This document shows positions 51,296-63,463 of a DNA stretch of 64,000 bases, in pieces. How positions within the stretch are numbered: position 1 is the first letter of the stretch; every line of letters starts with the position of its first letter. The notes under the pieces are model-generated. The model searched no databases and was not told where the DNA came from. It saw only the letters and a list, made by a program, of their open reading frames with translations. The stretch lies in assembly GCA_031216915.1 (NCBI GenBank), contig CM062290.1:165373453-165437452 (forward strand), given 5' to 3'. This stretch comes from Pictodentalium vernedei. Its lineage: Eukaryota; Mollusca; Scaphopoda; Dentaliida; Dentaliidae. The position numbers and the translations under genes were made by a program.

Positions 51296-51379
51296 TCATT
51301 ATTTCTGTCTCCAAAACATACCTCATGACCCTCATGGGAACAAGCTCGATAAACTCATTCCAATGAGGGTCACATAAGC
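51296..51379. mobile_element. P-family MITE copy 6, left half (split)
   Basis: Diverged palindrome (GTCTCCAAAACATACCTCATG ... AATGAGGGTCACATAAGC). The expected continuation is found at 52089-52115 beyond an inserted element. Confidence 0.6.
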
Positions 51380-52088
51380 CAGGCTTGTCATTTTGAGGCG
51401 GGCGATCACCCCGGACCGCAGTCACCCGCCTGAGTTCAAAATTCCGTGGACGGAAAACCTCCGCCTAACCCCGATTTTTGCGGCCCATTAATTCAGTCGA
51501 AGGCACCTCAAACGGCAGTTTTCGCAGATTGAAGGAGGTACATGTAACAAAAGTGCAGTTTGTGAAGTTTGTAGTGTGTCGTCCACACAGTCACCCAGAG
51601 ACAGTAAATAACTTTCCAAATATACATTACGTGATGACGTACATCATAATTACAGAAACCATGTACAGTACGTAGAGAGTGTATTATCACTAAATCACCT
51701 GCAGAGTGGAGATTCCACCCAAGCGATAATTGCAAATTTGTTGCAAAGCATAACAAGCACAGGCAAAGTTTCAACCAATGGACCTCCGGGTTAAACCCGG
51801 AGGTCCATTGGCCGAAACATTGCTTGTTTTTTGTCCATATGTATAAAATTTGAAAGTTATGGTTTGGGTGATAACTCCACTCTGTGGGTGATTTAGTTAC
51901 AATCCACTCTCCACAATGTGTACCTTAAAATGATATTAGTTGTCTACCCATAAGGCTGAAACAAAATGGCCCCGAAAATCATAAATGACCCTCCTGAGGT
52001 CATTTTATGTGAACCCAAAATGGCCCTCCTGTGGTGATTTGAGGCGAACCATAATGGCCATCCTGCAATTTTAAAAATGACAAGCCTG
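51380..52088. mobile_element. TIR element inserted in the P-family MITE
   Basis: 709 bp with perfect inverted ends of at least 11 bp (CAGGCTTGTCATTTT-type), flanked by ATAAGC (51374-51379 and 52089-52094). CAG-type ends suggest hAT, although only 6 flanking bases match. No transposase. Confidence 0.75.
51674..51913. mobile_element. foldback MITE nested inside the TIR element
   Basis: About 240 bp with inverted ends GAGAGTG...ACTAAATCACC and CAGAGTGGAG. The centre is a palindrome at 51776-51810 (17-bp arms CAATGGACCTCCGGGTT, one-base spacer). Confidence 0.75.
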
Positions 52089-52094
52089 ATAAGC

Positions 52095-52829
52095 TATGTT
52101 TTTCATCAAAAAATTAAATTGTTTTTTTTTTATGACCACTTCAGTCAGACTTGTTGATCTTACCACATAAAACTTAAGCAGTTCACACTGATGGGAATCT
52201 CACAGAAAAGGGTAGCAGAATAATTTTTTAAAATCATTATAAAATGAGTAATTAACAAGATATTCATATAATGAAATTTGTCATGGACTATTCTGCAATG
52301 ACATGAGAGAAAAAACACACAAACATACAAAATAATTAATGTATAAGTATATCATTAATGTACACATACTTTTGAGCAAAAATCAAAATCCCACAAAAAG
52401 AATAATAAATGCAGCAATGACACATATTGTAAACTGAATGTTCGTTGGTTGATTGATTGAATGTTGTAATAATCAGCAGCCAGAGGTACAGTGGAACTGT
52501 GTTAATTGAATAGTCAAATGGCCAGTGAAAAATATTCAATTAACTGGTCGAGTGCTAAATTATTTTTGACCATCAAAAGTTGTTCATGTTTTTGCCTTGC
52601 TACAATTTATGGGAGAGTGCCCATAGGTGAAGCAGAACTTGTTCACCACAGTACACGACCACTGTTCAACTTTCCAGGGTCCCCATGAGGATATATGCAA
52701 TTAAGAGGGCAAATTTACACTGAAGATATGGTGAAGTTTTCTGTTTAGGGGTTGTTCTCCAACACAAGGTGACGCTGGCTGTCAAAAGTGTAATTAAACC
52801 CCCATAAATAAATAAATAAATTTATATTG
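52095..52829. other. AT-rich, fragments only
   Basis: Contains a partial pogo-like MITE start (TACAGTGGAACTGTG near 52488, related to 59078), one diverged LINE-leader-type monomer half (52590-52640) and a SINE 3' end (52762-52812, GGCTGTCAAAAGTGTAATTAAACCCCC then AATAAATA units). No gene. Confidence 0.55.
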
Positions 52830-53075
52830 ACTTATTGGTGTTTAAGGTCACATATTGTTGCACAATGGCTAATCATGACCACAACATGAGTACCAACTCA
52901 AGACCGGGGTGAGCATTAATAAGCCATGTTGCCCTTTTTAGAGAGGGTTTGCACCTCCCAAGCATTGATGACTGGGTCCTATTTTACAAGTAAAACAGAG
53001 TCTGTTTACCACAGTGAACAGGCACTGCTTCACTTCCCGGGTTCCCGCGAGGAAAATAAATAAATAAATAAAGGT
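52830..53075 (-). mobile_element. SINE-tail plus family V repeat
   Basis: Starts TTATTGGTGTTTAAGGTCAC and CACAATGGCTAATC, as in the SINE tails, then runs into family V sequence rather than the SINE body. This may be a second SINE family sharing the same tail. It ends in AATAAATAAATAAATAAA. Confidence 0.6.
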
Positions 53076-53219
53076 TGTACCCAATAAACAGGGTTTTCAA
53101 TTGAGATATATCCAAGTTTGAGCACAACTGTCTTATGGAATTACTTTGGTGGGCTTAATCAAGCATTCACATGCTATTCTTTTCTGATTCAAATGCTACT
53201 CTTTTGTGCCATAGTTTTC

Positions 53220-53457
53220 TTAACCCTTTATCCAACGTTAACGGCCAAAACCGGCCACAAAATAACCATTTAATTTCCACTATTTTTTCATTTTTTGTCT
53301 CAAAAACATAGCTTATGACCCCTCACTGGAACGAGCTCATTGAGCTCGTTCCAATGAGGGGTCATAAGCTATGTTTTTGGCACTAAAAGTGAAACATTTA
53401 GTTATTCAGGAATTTTTTTTTTCAAGTGTCTGCTTTTTGTGTTGGGTAAAGAGTTAA
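53220..53457 (+). mobile_element. P-family MITE copy 7
   Basis: 238 bp with TTAA at both ends; AGCTT/AAGCT stem subtype, like copy 2. Confidence 0.87.
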
Positions 53458-53722
53458 TTGGTAATAACAATCATGAGAAAAATGTGAAGAAATAATGTCA
53501 GGAGGCGACATTAATATCAAACATTAAATGAGATTCCAATCAACTAGGTCAATGAAAGAAGACCATATTGTTTTGATGCAAATGCACTGTTTACTTCATA
53601 GTAACTGAAAAAGCAAAAGTTTCTGTTAACCCTTGGGACCCAGAAATTTTTATACAGTTTTACTTTACTTTGACAGTCTACATCCGGTGGCTTTCAAGTT
53701 GTTTTTGGCATATATATTTATT

Positions 53723-53972
53723 TATTGGTGTTTAAGGTCACATACTTATGCACAATGGCTAATCATGACCATGATAGTTTTATGGGTGTAGCAAGCCAGA
53801 GTACCCAGAGAGAACTACCGAGCATCGATGAGCAACCGTCAGCTCCTCAATATTCTAACTCTGTTCAAGCTCCGCTCAAGCAGGGTTACAGCGGTTGAAG
53901 ACATGTGCATCATTGACGTGCAGTATGCCCTAGTACACGGCGTCATCGTGGGAATTAACCCAGATACTACAT
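53723..53972 (-). mobile_element. tRNA-derived SINE, 5'-truncated
   Basis: Minus-strand copy of the 45625 subfamily with tail ATTTATTTATTGGTG. It is cut within the body at GGCGTCATCGTGGGA, so the tRNA head is missing. Confidence 0.85.
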
Positions 53973-54204
53973 GTTCTGTATCAGTACAAAGTGATCAGTC
54001 AGGATTTACTCCCTTAAGGGCTAAGTGGTACAGGGCTAAATTATTTCCAGAAGTCAAAGTTTATGCATAAGGAAATGTTTTGTTACAATTTATTGGAGAG
54101 TGCTGTGGGCACACACCAACATATAGTAACAAAACAAATCCACTTGAACGAAATACTTGTGCCTAAAACCGAATATGAAGTATTTCAAAAGAATATGAAG
54201 TCTT

Positions 54205-54454
54205 TTAACCCTTTACCTAACCTAAAAAGCAGACGACACTTGCAAAAATAATTCCTGAATAACTAATTTTTTTCATTTTTTGTCTCAAAAACGTAGGTTA
54301 TGACCCTCGTTGGAACAAGCTCGACAAGCTCGTTCCAACGAGGGGTCCTAACCTATGTTTTTGAGACAAAAAATGAAAAAAATAATGAAAATTAATTGGC
54401 GATTTTTGAGAATAGCACTGGCTGGTTTTGGCCGTTACGTTAGGTAAAGGGTTG
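54205..54454 (-). mobile_element. P-family MITE copy 8
   Basis: 250 bp with TTAA on the left; the right TTAA has decayed to TTGT. The palindrome is well kept. Confidence 0.85.
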
Positions 54455-55579
54455 TCAGCAGAACCTAAATTAGGGTTATCAGTACTGAGGACCCCACAAA
54501 GTAGCTCTTCTGTTTCTCAGGCCATTTTTTGCATGTGGGTGGGTGGTTTTTTATTTTATTTTCTATTTTTGTAATTATTTCTTGCCATCCAAATTCATGT
54601 TCTTGGTTGGTTTTATGTTTTAGGCCTCATAATGTACAGAGTAGTGTGGGATAGGGCTGCATGGTATACCAGTAAACCGGTAATTACCGGTATCGAGAAT
54701 GATACTGAATGAGTACCAGTATATCGTAAGAAACAGTACTGTATCAAATTATCAAAGTTAAAGTCGATATATAAATGTCAATCATAGAAAACAGAGGAAT
54801 ACTACTTGAAACTCCTCCCAGACTAACAACTCCTTTTATGAAGTCCATGTCAATCAATCTTCATTCGACCAATGAAAACACAGTTTGCAGCATATTTGAG
54901 CTGCTGAAGTTACATGAGTTACAAATAAGTATACACATGAAAGCAATTTGAAACTGAAACTGAAAGTTGAATATTTTGGGAGCGCGTCAAATGCAGGGAA
55001 TGAATGCTTTGATACAGTTGTGTATGTAATCTCACGTTTCCCCATGTGGATAATAAAATTACTCACAAAATCATTACAGGCAGTGCTTGTTTTATTTATT
55101 CTATCCCTCTCAAAAACAGCTAAAACCTGAAGCCAAGTTGATCAATATTTCCATCAACACTGTCATTATGAACTTCGAACTTATGAATATTAATAAGCTG
55201 TTCAATGGCAATGAAGACGTGGGTTGGACATCTCTGTCACTTTTCGTCCCAGTTTTAAAACAGTGACAACCAGTAATCTAAAACTTAACTATTTTTTGTA
55301 ACTTCAAATATTTTTTTTACTGATGTTATCACAGAAAGTAATTCTGAATTCAAATAAGCCTAGTATTTATATCTTAACCCTTTAAGAACTGTGCTAACCA
55401 CACATCACATTAGGTGCTGTTTTGGGGGTATGTACATACACGGTGCAGAAACAGAAACAAATGCAAAGGGAAGCCTGCACAATAATAATGCATTCAGACA
55501 TTAATAATAGCCGCTTACGTGAACATTAATTACTAACACAAACGTACCATTGACCATATCTATCAACACTTAAAATATA

Positions 55580-57158
55580 CTACTCAGTTTGCTAAGCACC
55601 ACATATTTGACACATCATTGTGAAATTTGCTTGACATATTTGCGATATTTTTGGTGGATATGATTGAGGGATGTATTGAGATGGTCCCCAGTGTTTACAT
55701 TAGCTCTCTTGACAGGCAGACTTTTCGTGACAGTCATGGAAGGCATGTACCCCTTGATTTTCATGATGCTTTCGTGTACTGTCTACATGTACATGACATG
55801 TGTAGGGTATTCAATCTTCATTTCAACACAAACCCTTGCGATTTAATGATTGAATATGGCGAATGCAAATGTAAGAAGACATTTATCTGAAGCAGAAATG
55901 TGGCTGGCTGTAGGGATGGTGGAACAAGGGGCTACCCGTCGTCAGATTGATGAAGCCTTTGGTGTGCACCATATGGCGATCACCAGAGCCTGAGCAAGAT
56001 TTCAGCAGTATGGCACACAGCAGTATGGTAATATGGCATGGTGGTGGCAGAGACAGGGCACTATCTGCAGTTGAAGACCGGTCTTTGATCATTTAGGCAC
56101 ATAGGAACCAGTTTGCCACAGCAACCCAGCTTTGCAGTGACCTTCAGAATGCATCTGTGGTAAAAGTTTCGATGCAGACTATCCGGGCAAGGTTGCGCGA
56201 AGGTGGTCTCCGATTGAGAACACCATGTATTTGCATTCCGCTATCCCAGAACCACTGCTAGGCACGATATGAATGGGCCATGGACCATGTTGGATGGACC
56301 AGAGAAGATTGACGACCTGTCCTTTTTACAGATGAGTCAAGGTACAGCCTAGACTACACAGATGAGTGTTCTAGGGTATGGAGAAGACCAGGAGAGCGAT
56401 TCCATGCAGCCAACATTGCTGAGCATCACCGCAATGGTGGAGGGTCAATAATGGTCTAGTGCAGCATCAGCTGGGATGGACGTACATAGCTCTATGTCCT
56501 TGACCGTGGTACATTGACTGCACAGCGATATATTGATGAGATCCTGGATGCCCACGTCAGATTGTATGCAGGTGCAGTGGGTGATAGATTCATTCTGGTG
56601 GACGATAATGCCCATCCTCTTGTTGCCCATGCTGTCCAGGAGTACCGACAGAGGGAGGGGAATGAGCGTATGGACTGGCCAGCAAGATCCCATGACCTCA
56701 ATCCAATCGAACATGTCTGGAATGAGTTGCAGCTTGCAATTTCAGCCTGTCCAGTCCAGCCAAGAAGTGTCCAGGAGCTTGGTGCCATGCTGGTCCCAGA
56801 ATGGAACAACATCCCAAATAGAACCATCCGGAACCTGATTGGGAGCATGAGAAGGTGTTGTCAAGCTGTATTTAACTGTAATGGGACTCATACTCAATAC
56901 TGAACCCATACCAGTTCGCTCCGTTAACTTTCTGGCAAATTTGAAAAAATTTCTTTTTTACCAATAATATCCAGTTTCCATGGTTATCGTATTCAAAAGC
57001 TAAAAAATAATGTCAAACACAAGCAAAATCTTAATTTCTGTACTTAAATCATTAAAGATATAATTAAATAACAAACATAGACACTTTTCATAACAATATT
57101 TCAACTAAAACGTAAAACAGGTAGTTAGATATACTTGGTGCTTAGCAACTTTGAGTAG
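55580..57158 (+). mobile_element. Tc1-like transposon (DD34E) nested in the hAT-like element
   Basis: 1579 bp with TIRs of about 20 bp sharing GTTGCTAAGCACC and CTACTCA, flanked by TA (55578-55579 and 57159-57160). One broken transposase lies on the plus strand. It is a different lineage from the element at 5409: both TIR and protein differ. Confidence 0.9.
55856..56903 (+). pseudogene. Tc1-like transposase pseudogene
   Basis: Opens MANANVRRHLSEAEMWLAVG at 55856 with a helix-turn-helix region (ATRRQIDEAFGVHH). Recognisable parts are LFTDESR (first Asp), LVDDNAHPLVAH (second Asp) and LNPIEHVWNEL (Glu), with 34 residues between the second Asp and the Glu. It ends GTHTQY just before the stop at 56901. 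There are many breaks: TGA near 55992, phase shifts in the linker near 56030, and stops near 56090, 56260, 56310, 56457 and 56488. The stretch 56514-56903 is an uninterrupted C-terminal frame of 129 codons. It would cut and paste the element; inactive. Confidence 0.92.
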
Positions 57159-58015
57159 TATGCAATAGGTCATAAGAAGAACCAAACAATGGAAAGGAAA
57201 ATGAAGGGCACAAAGTGCATCCACTCCATAAACAGCTGCATTAATTAATATTCATGATCATGAACAAAGGAAAAATAAACACTACAGTGACGAATTGCAG
57301 GCTATTTTTTCGAAAAAAAAATGTCATGGCACTAATTGTTTTCCCTCATGTCTGAGCAGTCTCTGTGATGTGAGTTTAAATCAAAATAAAATAATGCTGT
57401 GCAGATTTGTAAAAAAAAAATGATTTATTAAAGATATTGGTTTCACCTGAACATAATATAGTGAGTACAGTAAATTTTATTCAACTGTTAATCACCCAAA
57501 ATATAACTGTATTGTCAACTGTTTACAAACTCAGCTGCCAGAACATTGCCAGAGTTTTTCACCCCAAAATTGGATAGTCTATCCTACTGATGTACAAAAT
57601 GCAACCTTAATTTGGAGATCATTTTTTAGGGAAAAAGTGAGATTTATTTATTGGCTAGATAAACTTGACTTTATACATATATTGCGTTCATGAAATAGCC
57701 ATAATGCAAAAAGTAACAAGTGTTCGACAATCATAAACTGTATTTTCTTACGTGAATCTACTAAGATTTGTGTACTTGGGAGATTTGGGAGAATCGATTC
57801 GCAGATTCGCATCGAAATGTTGCCCCTGAATTTGTTAATTAGATCAGCAATCTGAACGTAATGATCAGTATCAGTGACTATCAGTTACAGGTACTGATAA
57901 CTTTGTTTAGATTCTGAACTCGTCTACGAAGAGTACGATATACCAGTATATCATGGTATTTTTTTCAATACTGATACATGTACCGGTATTGAAATTTGAA
58001 TACTGTGCAGCCCTA

Positions 58016-59077
58016 GCGTGGGAGGGGGTGTATTTCTTCCCTTGAGTGCAAGAAGTTTTTGCAATGCTAAAGCATTGCAAAGCCTTGTTGCACTCAAGAG
58101 ACAAATTTATCAATTTTATTAACTTGGGTAAAATATCAGACATAAACCATTTAATTTTTATTTTTTTAAGTTTGCATTGGTTATAAAAAGAGAGCAAGCA
58201 GCAGCCAAAAGGACCATGTTCGAGAGCCTGAGAAACAGATTTTTAACTTTTTCAGGCCTAATCAATTAATACACAGCATTTTGAATGTTTTTACTCTCTT
58301 ACAAATTGCATAAATGTACTTTTTTATGATTAAAATACATTTTAAAAAAGAATGGGACCCATGCCCTCCCATTCCTGTGCAGGAACTGCAAAACAAAGTT
58401 TTGCTCGATCATATTGATTTAATCATCTGATAAAAGAGAAAATCGGAAATGACCTTGCTTTTGAAATGACGAGTGAAAGTGAAATTTCATATTATGCAAA
58501 AAAACAGCCTGCAATTATTGTATGAAAACCCTAAAATAACAAAAAATGTTTGCTCAATCAAACGCCATAACTATTACTTTACAAAAAAGAAAACGGTGAA
58601 ATTCAAACTTAGCCTTCCTGTGAAAATGCAAGAAACTTGAAAATTTCAAATCACATTACCATGAAGCCTCAAAGCTGTTACATTGACTTTACCACTATAA
58701 TAATAACACTTCGATCAACCACTGATTTGTCACTGTTCTCAGGTGAGAAGTCCTTGATTATCCCTGTACTCTGAAATGCCACCCCTGCCCTTCTCTCTTT
58801 TCAACAAACAGAAACGAACTGTTTGATAATCTCCCATACCTCATTTTCTCCCAATTTTCCTGATAAGCCAATACACATACTAACCCTCTCCTTTGTGTCA
58901 CCCAATAACCACATATCTGTGTCAGATATAGGGACACAATGCAAATGTCTCTGGATATATTCTAACTCATAAACACAAACAAGATCACAAGTTTGAAGTA
59001 CTAAGCCACTATATTCTCATATTTTTTTTTACAGAATTCGCTAGTTTTTCATCCGAGTTGAACACCATTCATAGGTA
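58016..59077. other. no gene seen; one strong hairpin
   Basis: A hairpin at 58041-58098 (CTTGAGTGCAA outer arms, TTTGCAATGC inner arms). The rest is AT-rich without a recognisable feature. Confidence 0.6.
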
Positions 59078-59507
59078 CAGTGGAGCCCACTTAATTGGAT
59101 ATCTCTTAATTGTATATCCCTGTTAATTGAATATATTTTTCAAACACAAAACCATTTACCATACCTTCAGTACAAATTTGATCTGTTAATTGCATATGGG
59201 ATGTAGAGTAAAGTCCTGTTAATTGTATATAAATTTTTGTAATATGTCAAAACAATTACTGAGACACGCACCAAATTCCCCTTATTTATCAACCTTTTTG
59301 GCCTCACTACATCCAATACAGGCATTTATTCTATTATATCTTGTTTGACAGAGCTCTATGAGCTCTGTCAAACAAGATATAATAGAATAAATGCTCAGTT
59401 TACCTCCAGAACACAGGAAACTGACCAAATCCCTGTTAATTGTATACTCCTGTTAATTGAATAAATTTCACTGGCAAAATGGATATTCAATTAAGAGGAT
59501 TCTACTG
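59078..59507. mobile_element. pogo-like MITE
   Basis: 430 bp flanked by TA, with inverted ends CAGTGGAGCCCACTTAATTG / CAGTAGAATCCTCTTAATTG. Ends of this type occur in pogo/Tigger elements. Internal sub-repeats CTGTTAATTGTATA and CTGTTAATTGAATA lie near both ends. The centre is a perfect palindrome. Confidence 0.8.
59322..59394. repeat. perfect palindrome in the pogo-like MITE
   Basis: Two 35-bp arms, fully complementary, around TAT at 59357-59359. Confidence 0.95.
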
Positions 59508-59558
59508 TATTGTAGGTGTACATGTGATCCACTTTACCTGTAATATAGGCAGAAAGAA

Positions 59559-59981
59559 TTAACCCTTCACCCATCACAAATAGAAGACAACAGAGCAAAA
59601 ACACATTATCCAAGAATATTTGATTTGTTGGTCTCAAAAACATAACTTGTGACCCTTATTGGAATGAGCTCATGACCTCAATCCAATGAAGGGCCATAAT
59701 CGAGGTTTACGAAGCAAAAAATGAAAACATAACCAAATCTAAATGGTGAATTATTCATCAAGTAATTGCATCAATTCTACATACTGCACCTTATGGAAAT
59801 CAACAAGAATGTCTTTTTGTGCACTAATCAGTCTAGTTTCGCTAGGTGGTTGATGTCGAAGGAAACTCTCTCAGAATGGGTTCGAACAAACCCTAGCTAT
59901 GCCATTGTAAACTAAATGGTGAATTTTGCAAATAGCATTAGCCAGTTTTGACCATTACAGGTGCACCAGTTAAAGAGTTAA
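59559..59981 (-). mobile_element. P-family MITE copy 9, with internal insertion
   Basis: TTAA at both ends and a decayed palindrome; 423 bp instead of about 250. About 170 extra bases lie between two copies of CTAAATGGTGAATT (near 59740 and 59912). Confidence 0.7.
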
Positions 59982-60019
59982 AAGATACTTTTAAGGTGCC
60001 ATGTACATGTAAGACCTAT

Positions 60020-60240
60020 ACTACTATTTATTTATTTTTTGGTGTTTAAGATCACTTCCAATATCTGTGGCTACATCATGACTGCAACTCAAGGATAAAG
60101 TCAAGTTTGACTGAGTGTTTATCCCTATAATACTCACTTTAGAGAACTACCTCCGCAGGCATTGATTGCCACCAGATCTCATTTTATCAGTGAAGAAAAC
60201 TACAAGATCTGGTCCACTTTCTGAGCCTTCTGTACAGACT
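60020..60240. repeat. SINE-tail / family V-like fragment
   Basis: Starts TATTTATTTATTTTTTGGTG and continues into sequence vaguely like 52870-53000. Heavily diverged. Confidence 0.4.
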
Positions 60241-60509
60241 CACTACACATGTATGATATTAATAAGAGTTGGAAACATAAAGCAGAGTCAAGCATTTAAA
60301 TACCTGAGTTATGCTATCACTGTATATATGTTTCAACTAAAACATAAATAAGAGAAATGAAATGAACTTTTGTTACATAAAAAATCTCACAAAATATTGA
60401 AAACTATACGATTGCACTTCTCAGATGCCCTTAGAAGTGGAGAATTTTTCAGTACTTAGAAAGTCAATACAATACAACTGATAAACAACCATATGATTAA
60501 GTACATTTG

Positions 60510-60985
60510 CAGAAAATGAAAGATAAATGCAGGACTTCATTTGTGAGGTACTCTATTGTACCTGTGCACCTATGATGCACTTTGATTGCAACTGAGGAAC
60601 ACTTCTCATACTCCTAAAATATTAGTAGCAGGATCTATCTAATAATTTCTATGCCACACCTCAGACCTACCAGGACTTCTAAAGCCCAATATTATGCTTC
60701 ACGTCTGTGACATCAGCCGTGATTGGTTAATTTGACACCTAAAAGTCATAGTACTGGAGTTTTTGGACAAAAACACAGGTACTATCAGAACATTCTTCCC
60801 TGGAGACATGAAACAAAGAAAATGTAAGCTCCACTTCCATTGATCAGCACTGATTACAGTGATGGGAATTTTTCAACACCAAACACTGGCGCTGTGTCTG
60901 TTTGACTTTTTTTCGTCACCAGTAGACACAAACTTGCCTACTGATATGTCATCTTCAGAGGGTGTGTTTTCAATTTTAACTACAA
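60510..60985 (-). repeat. interspersed repeat family U, copy 2
   Basis: Inverted match to 7655-8064 with about 100 extra bases upstream of the CTCCAG junction. It runs directly into an S-family unit at about 60986. Confidence 0.7.
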
Positions 60986-61740
60986 ATGAAAGTGTCAATG
61001 ACACTGTAGCTCAACTTGTCAAGACAAAGACATGTACATGTATAGTATGTGACACAGCAATGACAAACATCTTGGTAATGACCTGATAACAAAGGTACAT
61101 ATAAAGTATTGTAATGGTCTGTACATAAATACTGACCGTTGCCTGTAACAAATGTATAGGTAAAGTATTGTAAAGGTGGGTGACAGTCAGATGCTAAACT
61201 AGAAAAGAAATCTTTGAGTCCCAGAGTGGGTCTGACTGAACCCCAAAATATTTATTCTCATAGCACAGTGATAACAAAGGCACCCCAAAACACACTCGTT
61301 CCTGTCCCAAGGTGAAAACAAAGGTACCCAAGACGTTTTGTGAAGATCAGTTCATAAGTACGAGCTGTATAGAACTTGTGACAAAAAACTGATTGGACCT
61401 AATTTTGGTACAAAATGGCCACTGGCAGCCATCTTGAATTTTGGACCGCACCCAGAAAGACTCATTCTCGTCGCAAGGTGATAACAAAGGTACCCAAGAA
61501 GTTTTGTGAAGATCGGTTCATAAATACAGCCTCCACCCTGAGCCGTATTGACGTGTGTGCTTACATTGTGTAAGTAGCACTGAATAAATCAAAGTTCATC
61601 TAATTTGCACAATTTCTGCATGAAAAAAAAACCCTTACAATATGTGATGTATTCCATGTTACTAAACATTCATACAAAAATGTATTCAAATCAGAACTTT
61701 CATACAGAAGTTCTGTACAAAAACTGATTGCACTAATGAA
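60986..61740. repeat. S-family repeat
   Basis: Near-identical to 49128-49440 (GTCAATGACACTGTAGCTC...), then two S blocks at about 61325 and 61490. Confidence 0.82.
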
Positions 61741-62029
61741 GTGCTCATCTTGTACAGAACACAATTTAAACAGAGTCCAAGAATGAGTCTACATTAAGCA
61801 AGCCATCTCCATAGGCTACATTGTCAATCCTTGAGTCCCTCAGGAGTGACAAAAATAATCTAGGCATCATGCCTTTTCTTCAGTTGATCATAAGTAAAAT
61901 GTAGAGCTCCCCTATGAAGCCCCTTGATACAACCTATGTGGATTAATCTTAGTACCTCTAGAGGGTACTGAATACAAAATTTTTAATTCTTCAGCAAAAT
62001 GGCCAATTCCGGCTCCCATAGAGAGCCCA
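61741..62029. other. no recognisable gene
   Basis: Transition between the S and T arrays; nothing seen. Confidence 0.45.
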
Positions 62030-63463
62030 AATATTAACCCAGGCTCTTAATTTGAACACAGTTAAATCTGACTTCCCTACAGATGTTGTGTACCGAATAT
62101 GAAAGCATTCTAACCATTGGATCTGAAGAAGAGAAATTGTAAAGAAATTTCTTCGAATTGCACTAAGTTCAAATTTGGGCTACCATAGCGAGCCCAAATA
62201 TTGACCTGTGGATCCGATTTGAACAAACTTGAATCTGACCCCCCTAGAGATCTTGTATACCAAATGTGAAAGCATTCTGACAAGTGAATCTGAAGAAGAT
62301 TTTTGAATAAATTCCCTCATATTGTACTAAGTTAAATTTCATGTTCCCATATGGAGCCCAAATATTAACCTAGGCACTCGAACTGAACAACCTGGAATCT
62401 GACCCCCCTAGAGATGTTGTATACCAAATATAAAAGCATTGCGACAGGTGGATCTGAAGAAGAAGATTTTTTTAAATTACCCTCCATATTGAACAAAGAT
62501 AAAATTTGGGCTTCCATAGGAAGCCCAAATATTAACCTAGGGACTTGGTTTGAACAATCTAGAATCTGACCCTCATAACAATGATGTATACCAAATACTA
62601 AAAGATTCTGACTGGTGGTTCTGAAGAAGATTTTTAAAGAATATTCCCCATATTACCCTATGTTAAAACTTCGGGCTCCTGTAGAGAGCCCAAATATGAA
62701 CCAATGAGCTTTATTTCAACAAACTTTTATCTGACCCCCCTATGAATGCTGTATACCAAATATCAAAAGATTCTGATGATTGGTTCTGGAATTTTTGCGA
62801 ATATGCTGACTCAGCATTTTTTTGATGCCCATTACAGAACACCCTAACATAACCGATGGCAATTTTTTTTTACCATTCAATTCTACTGATCATAAGGATA
62901 CTTCATACCAAATAAAAGCTCTCTGTTCCGTGGGGTTTGGGAAATATGGGCGTTTGAAAATATTTCTATTTTTAGCTCCCAGGGTTCCCATGGGGATGTG
63001 GGAATTTTTTTTTTTGCATGGGTCAAGTACTTATGACCCAATACTAGTACAAACCAAATTTGGTTCATACCGGACCATCGGTTCAGAAAATAGAAATTTT
63101 GGGCGGGGCCAAAAATCTTACCCCTCCTATTACAAAGCCAAATATTACTGCACGAACTTCGTTTGAACAAACTTGATTTTACACCTCATATGGAAGCTCC
63201 AATAGCAAATATCAAGTCATTGTACACACTGGTTCTTGAGAAGAAGATTTTTAAAATATTTTGGAGCATTTTCCCCCACTCCCTCCCTATGGGGCTGGGC
63301 ATGCTGAGTTGAACAAAAATGAAATGCCCCTTTGGGACCATCACTCACACAAACTTTCACTTGATTTGGCCCAGTGGCTTTGGAGGAGAAGACCAAAACA
63401 TGGTGTTGACGGACGGCAAGCGATGAGATTAGCTCAGCTTGACTTTGTCAAGATGAGCTAAAA
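62030..63463. repeat. T-family tandem repeat, ~170-bp unit
   Basis: GAATCTGACCCCCCTAGAG-type landmarks at about 62053, 62228, 62395, 62565 and 62727, i.e. a period of about 170 bp, each with a TATACCAAATAT... and GAAGAAGA stretch. Later units (62800-63400) are more diverged. The array ends in the hairpin at 63430-63463. Confidence 0.78.

Larger units (their letters stand above)
54652..58015. mobile_element. hAT-like element, non-autonomous, with nested Tc1
   Basis: Inverted ends TAGGGCTGCAYRGTAT, then imperfectly inverted ACCGGTA-rich sequence. Flanked by GTGTGGGA (54644-54651) and GCGTGGGA (58016-58023), 7 of 8 identical, as hAT elements leave. Removing the inner Tc1 leaves about 1.8 kb with no transposase that I can recognise. 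Confidence 0.8.

Noticed and set aside
54507-58242. Outer inverted pair TCTGTTTCTCAGGC flanking the hAT-like element
   Set aside because: Only 14 bp, and neighbouring bases do not match; probably chance or a minor repeat.
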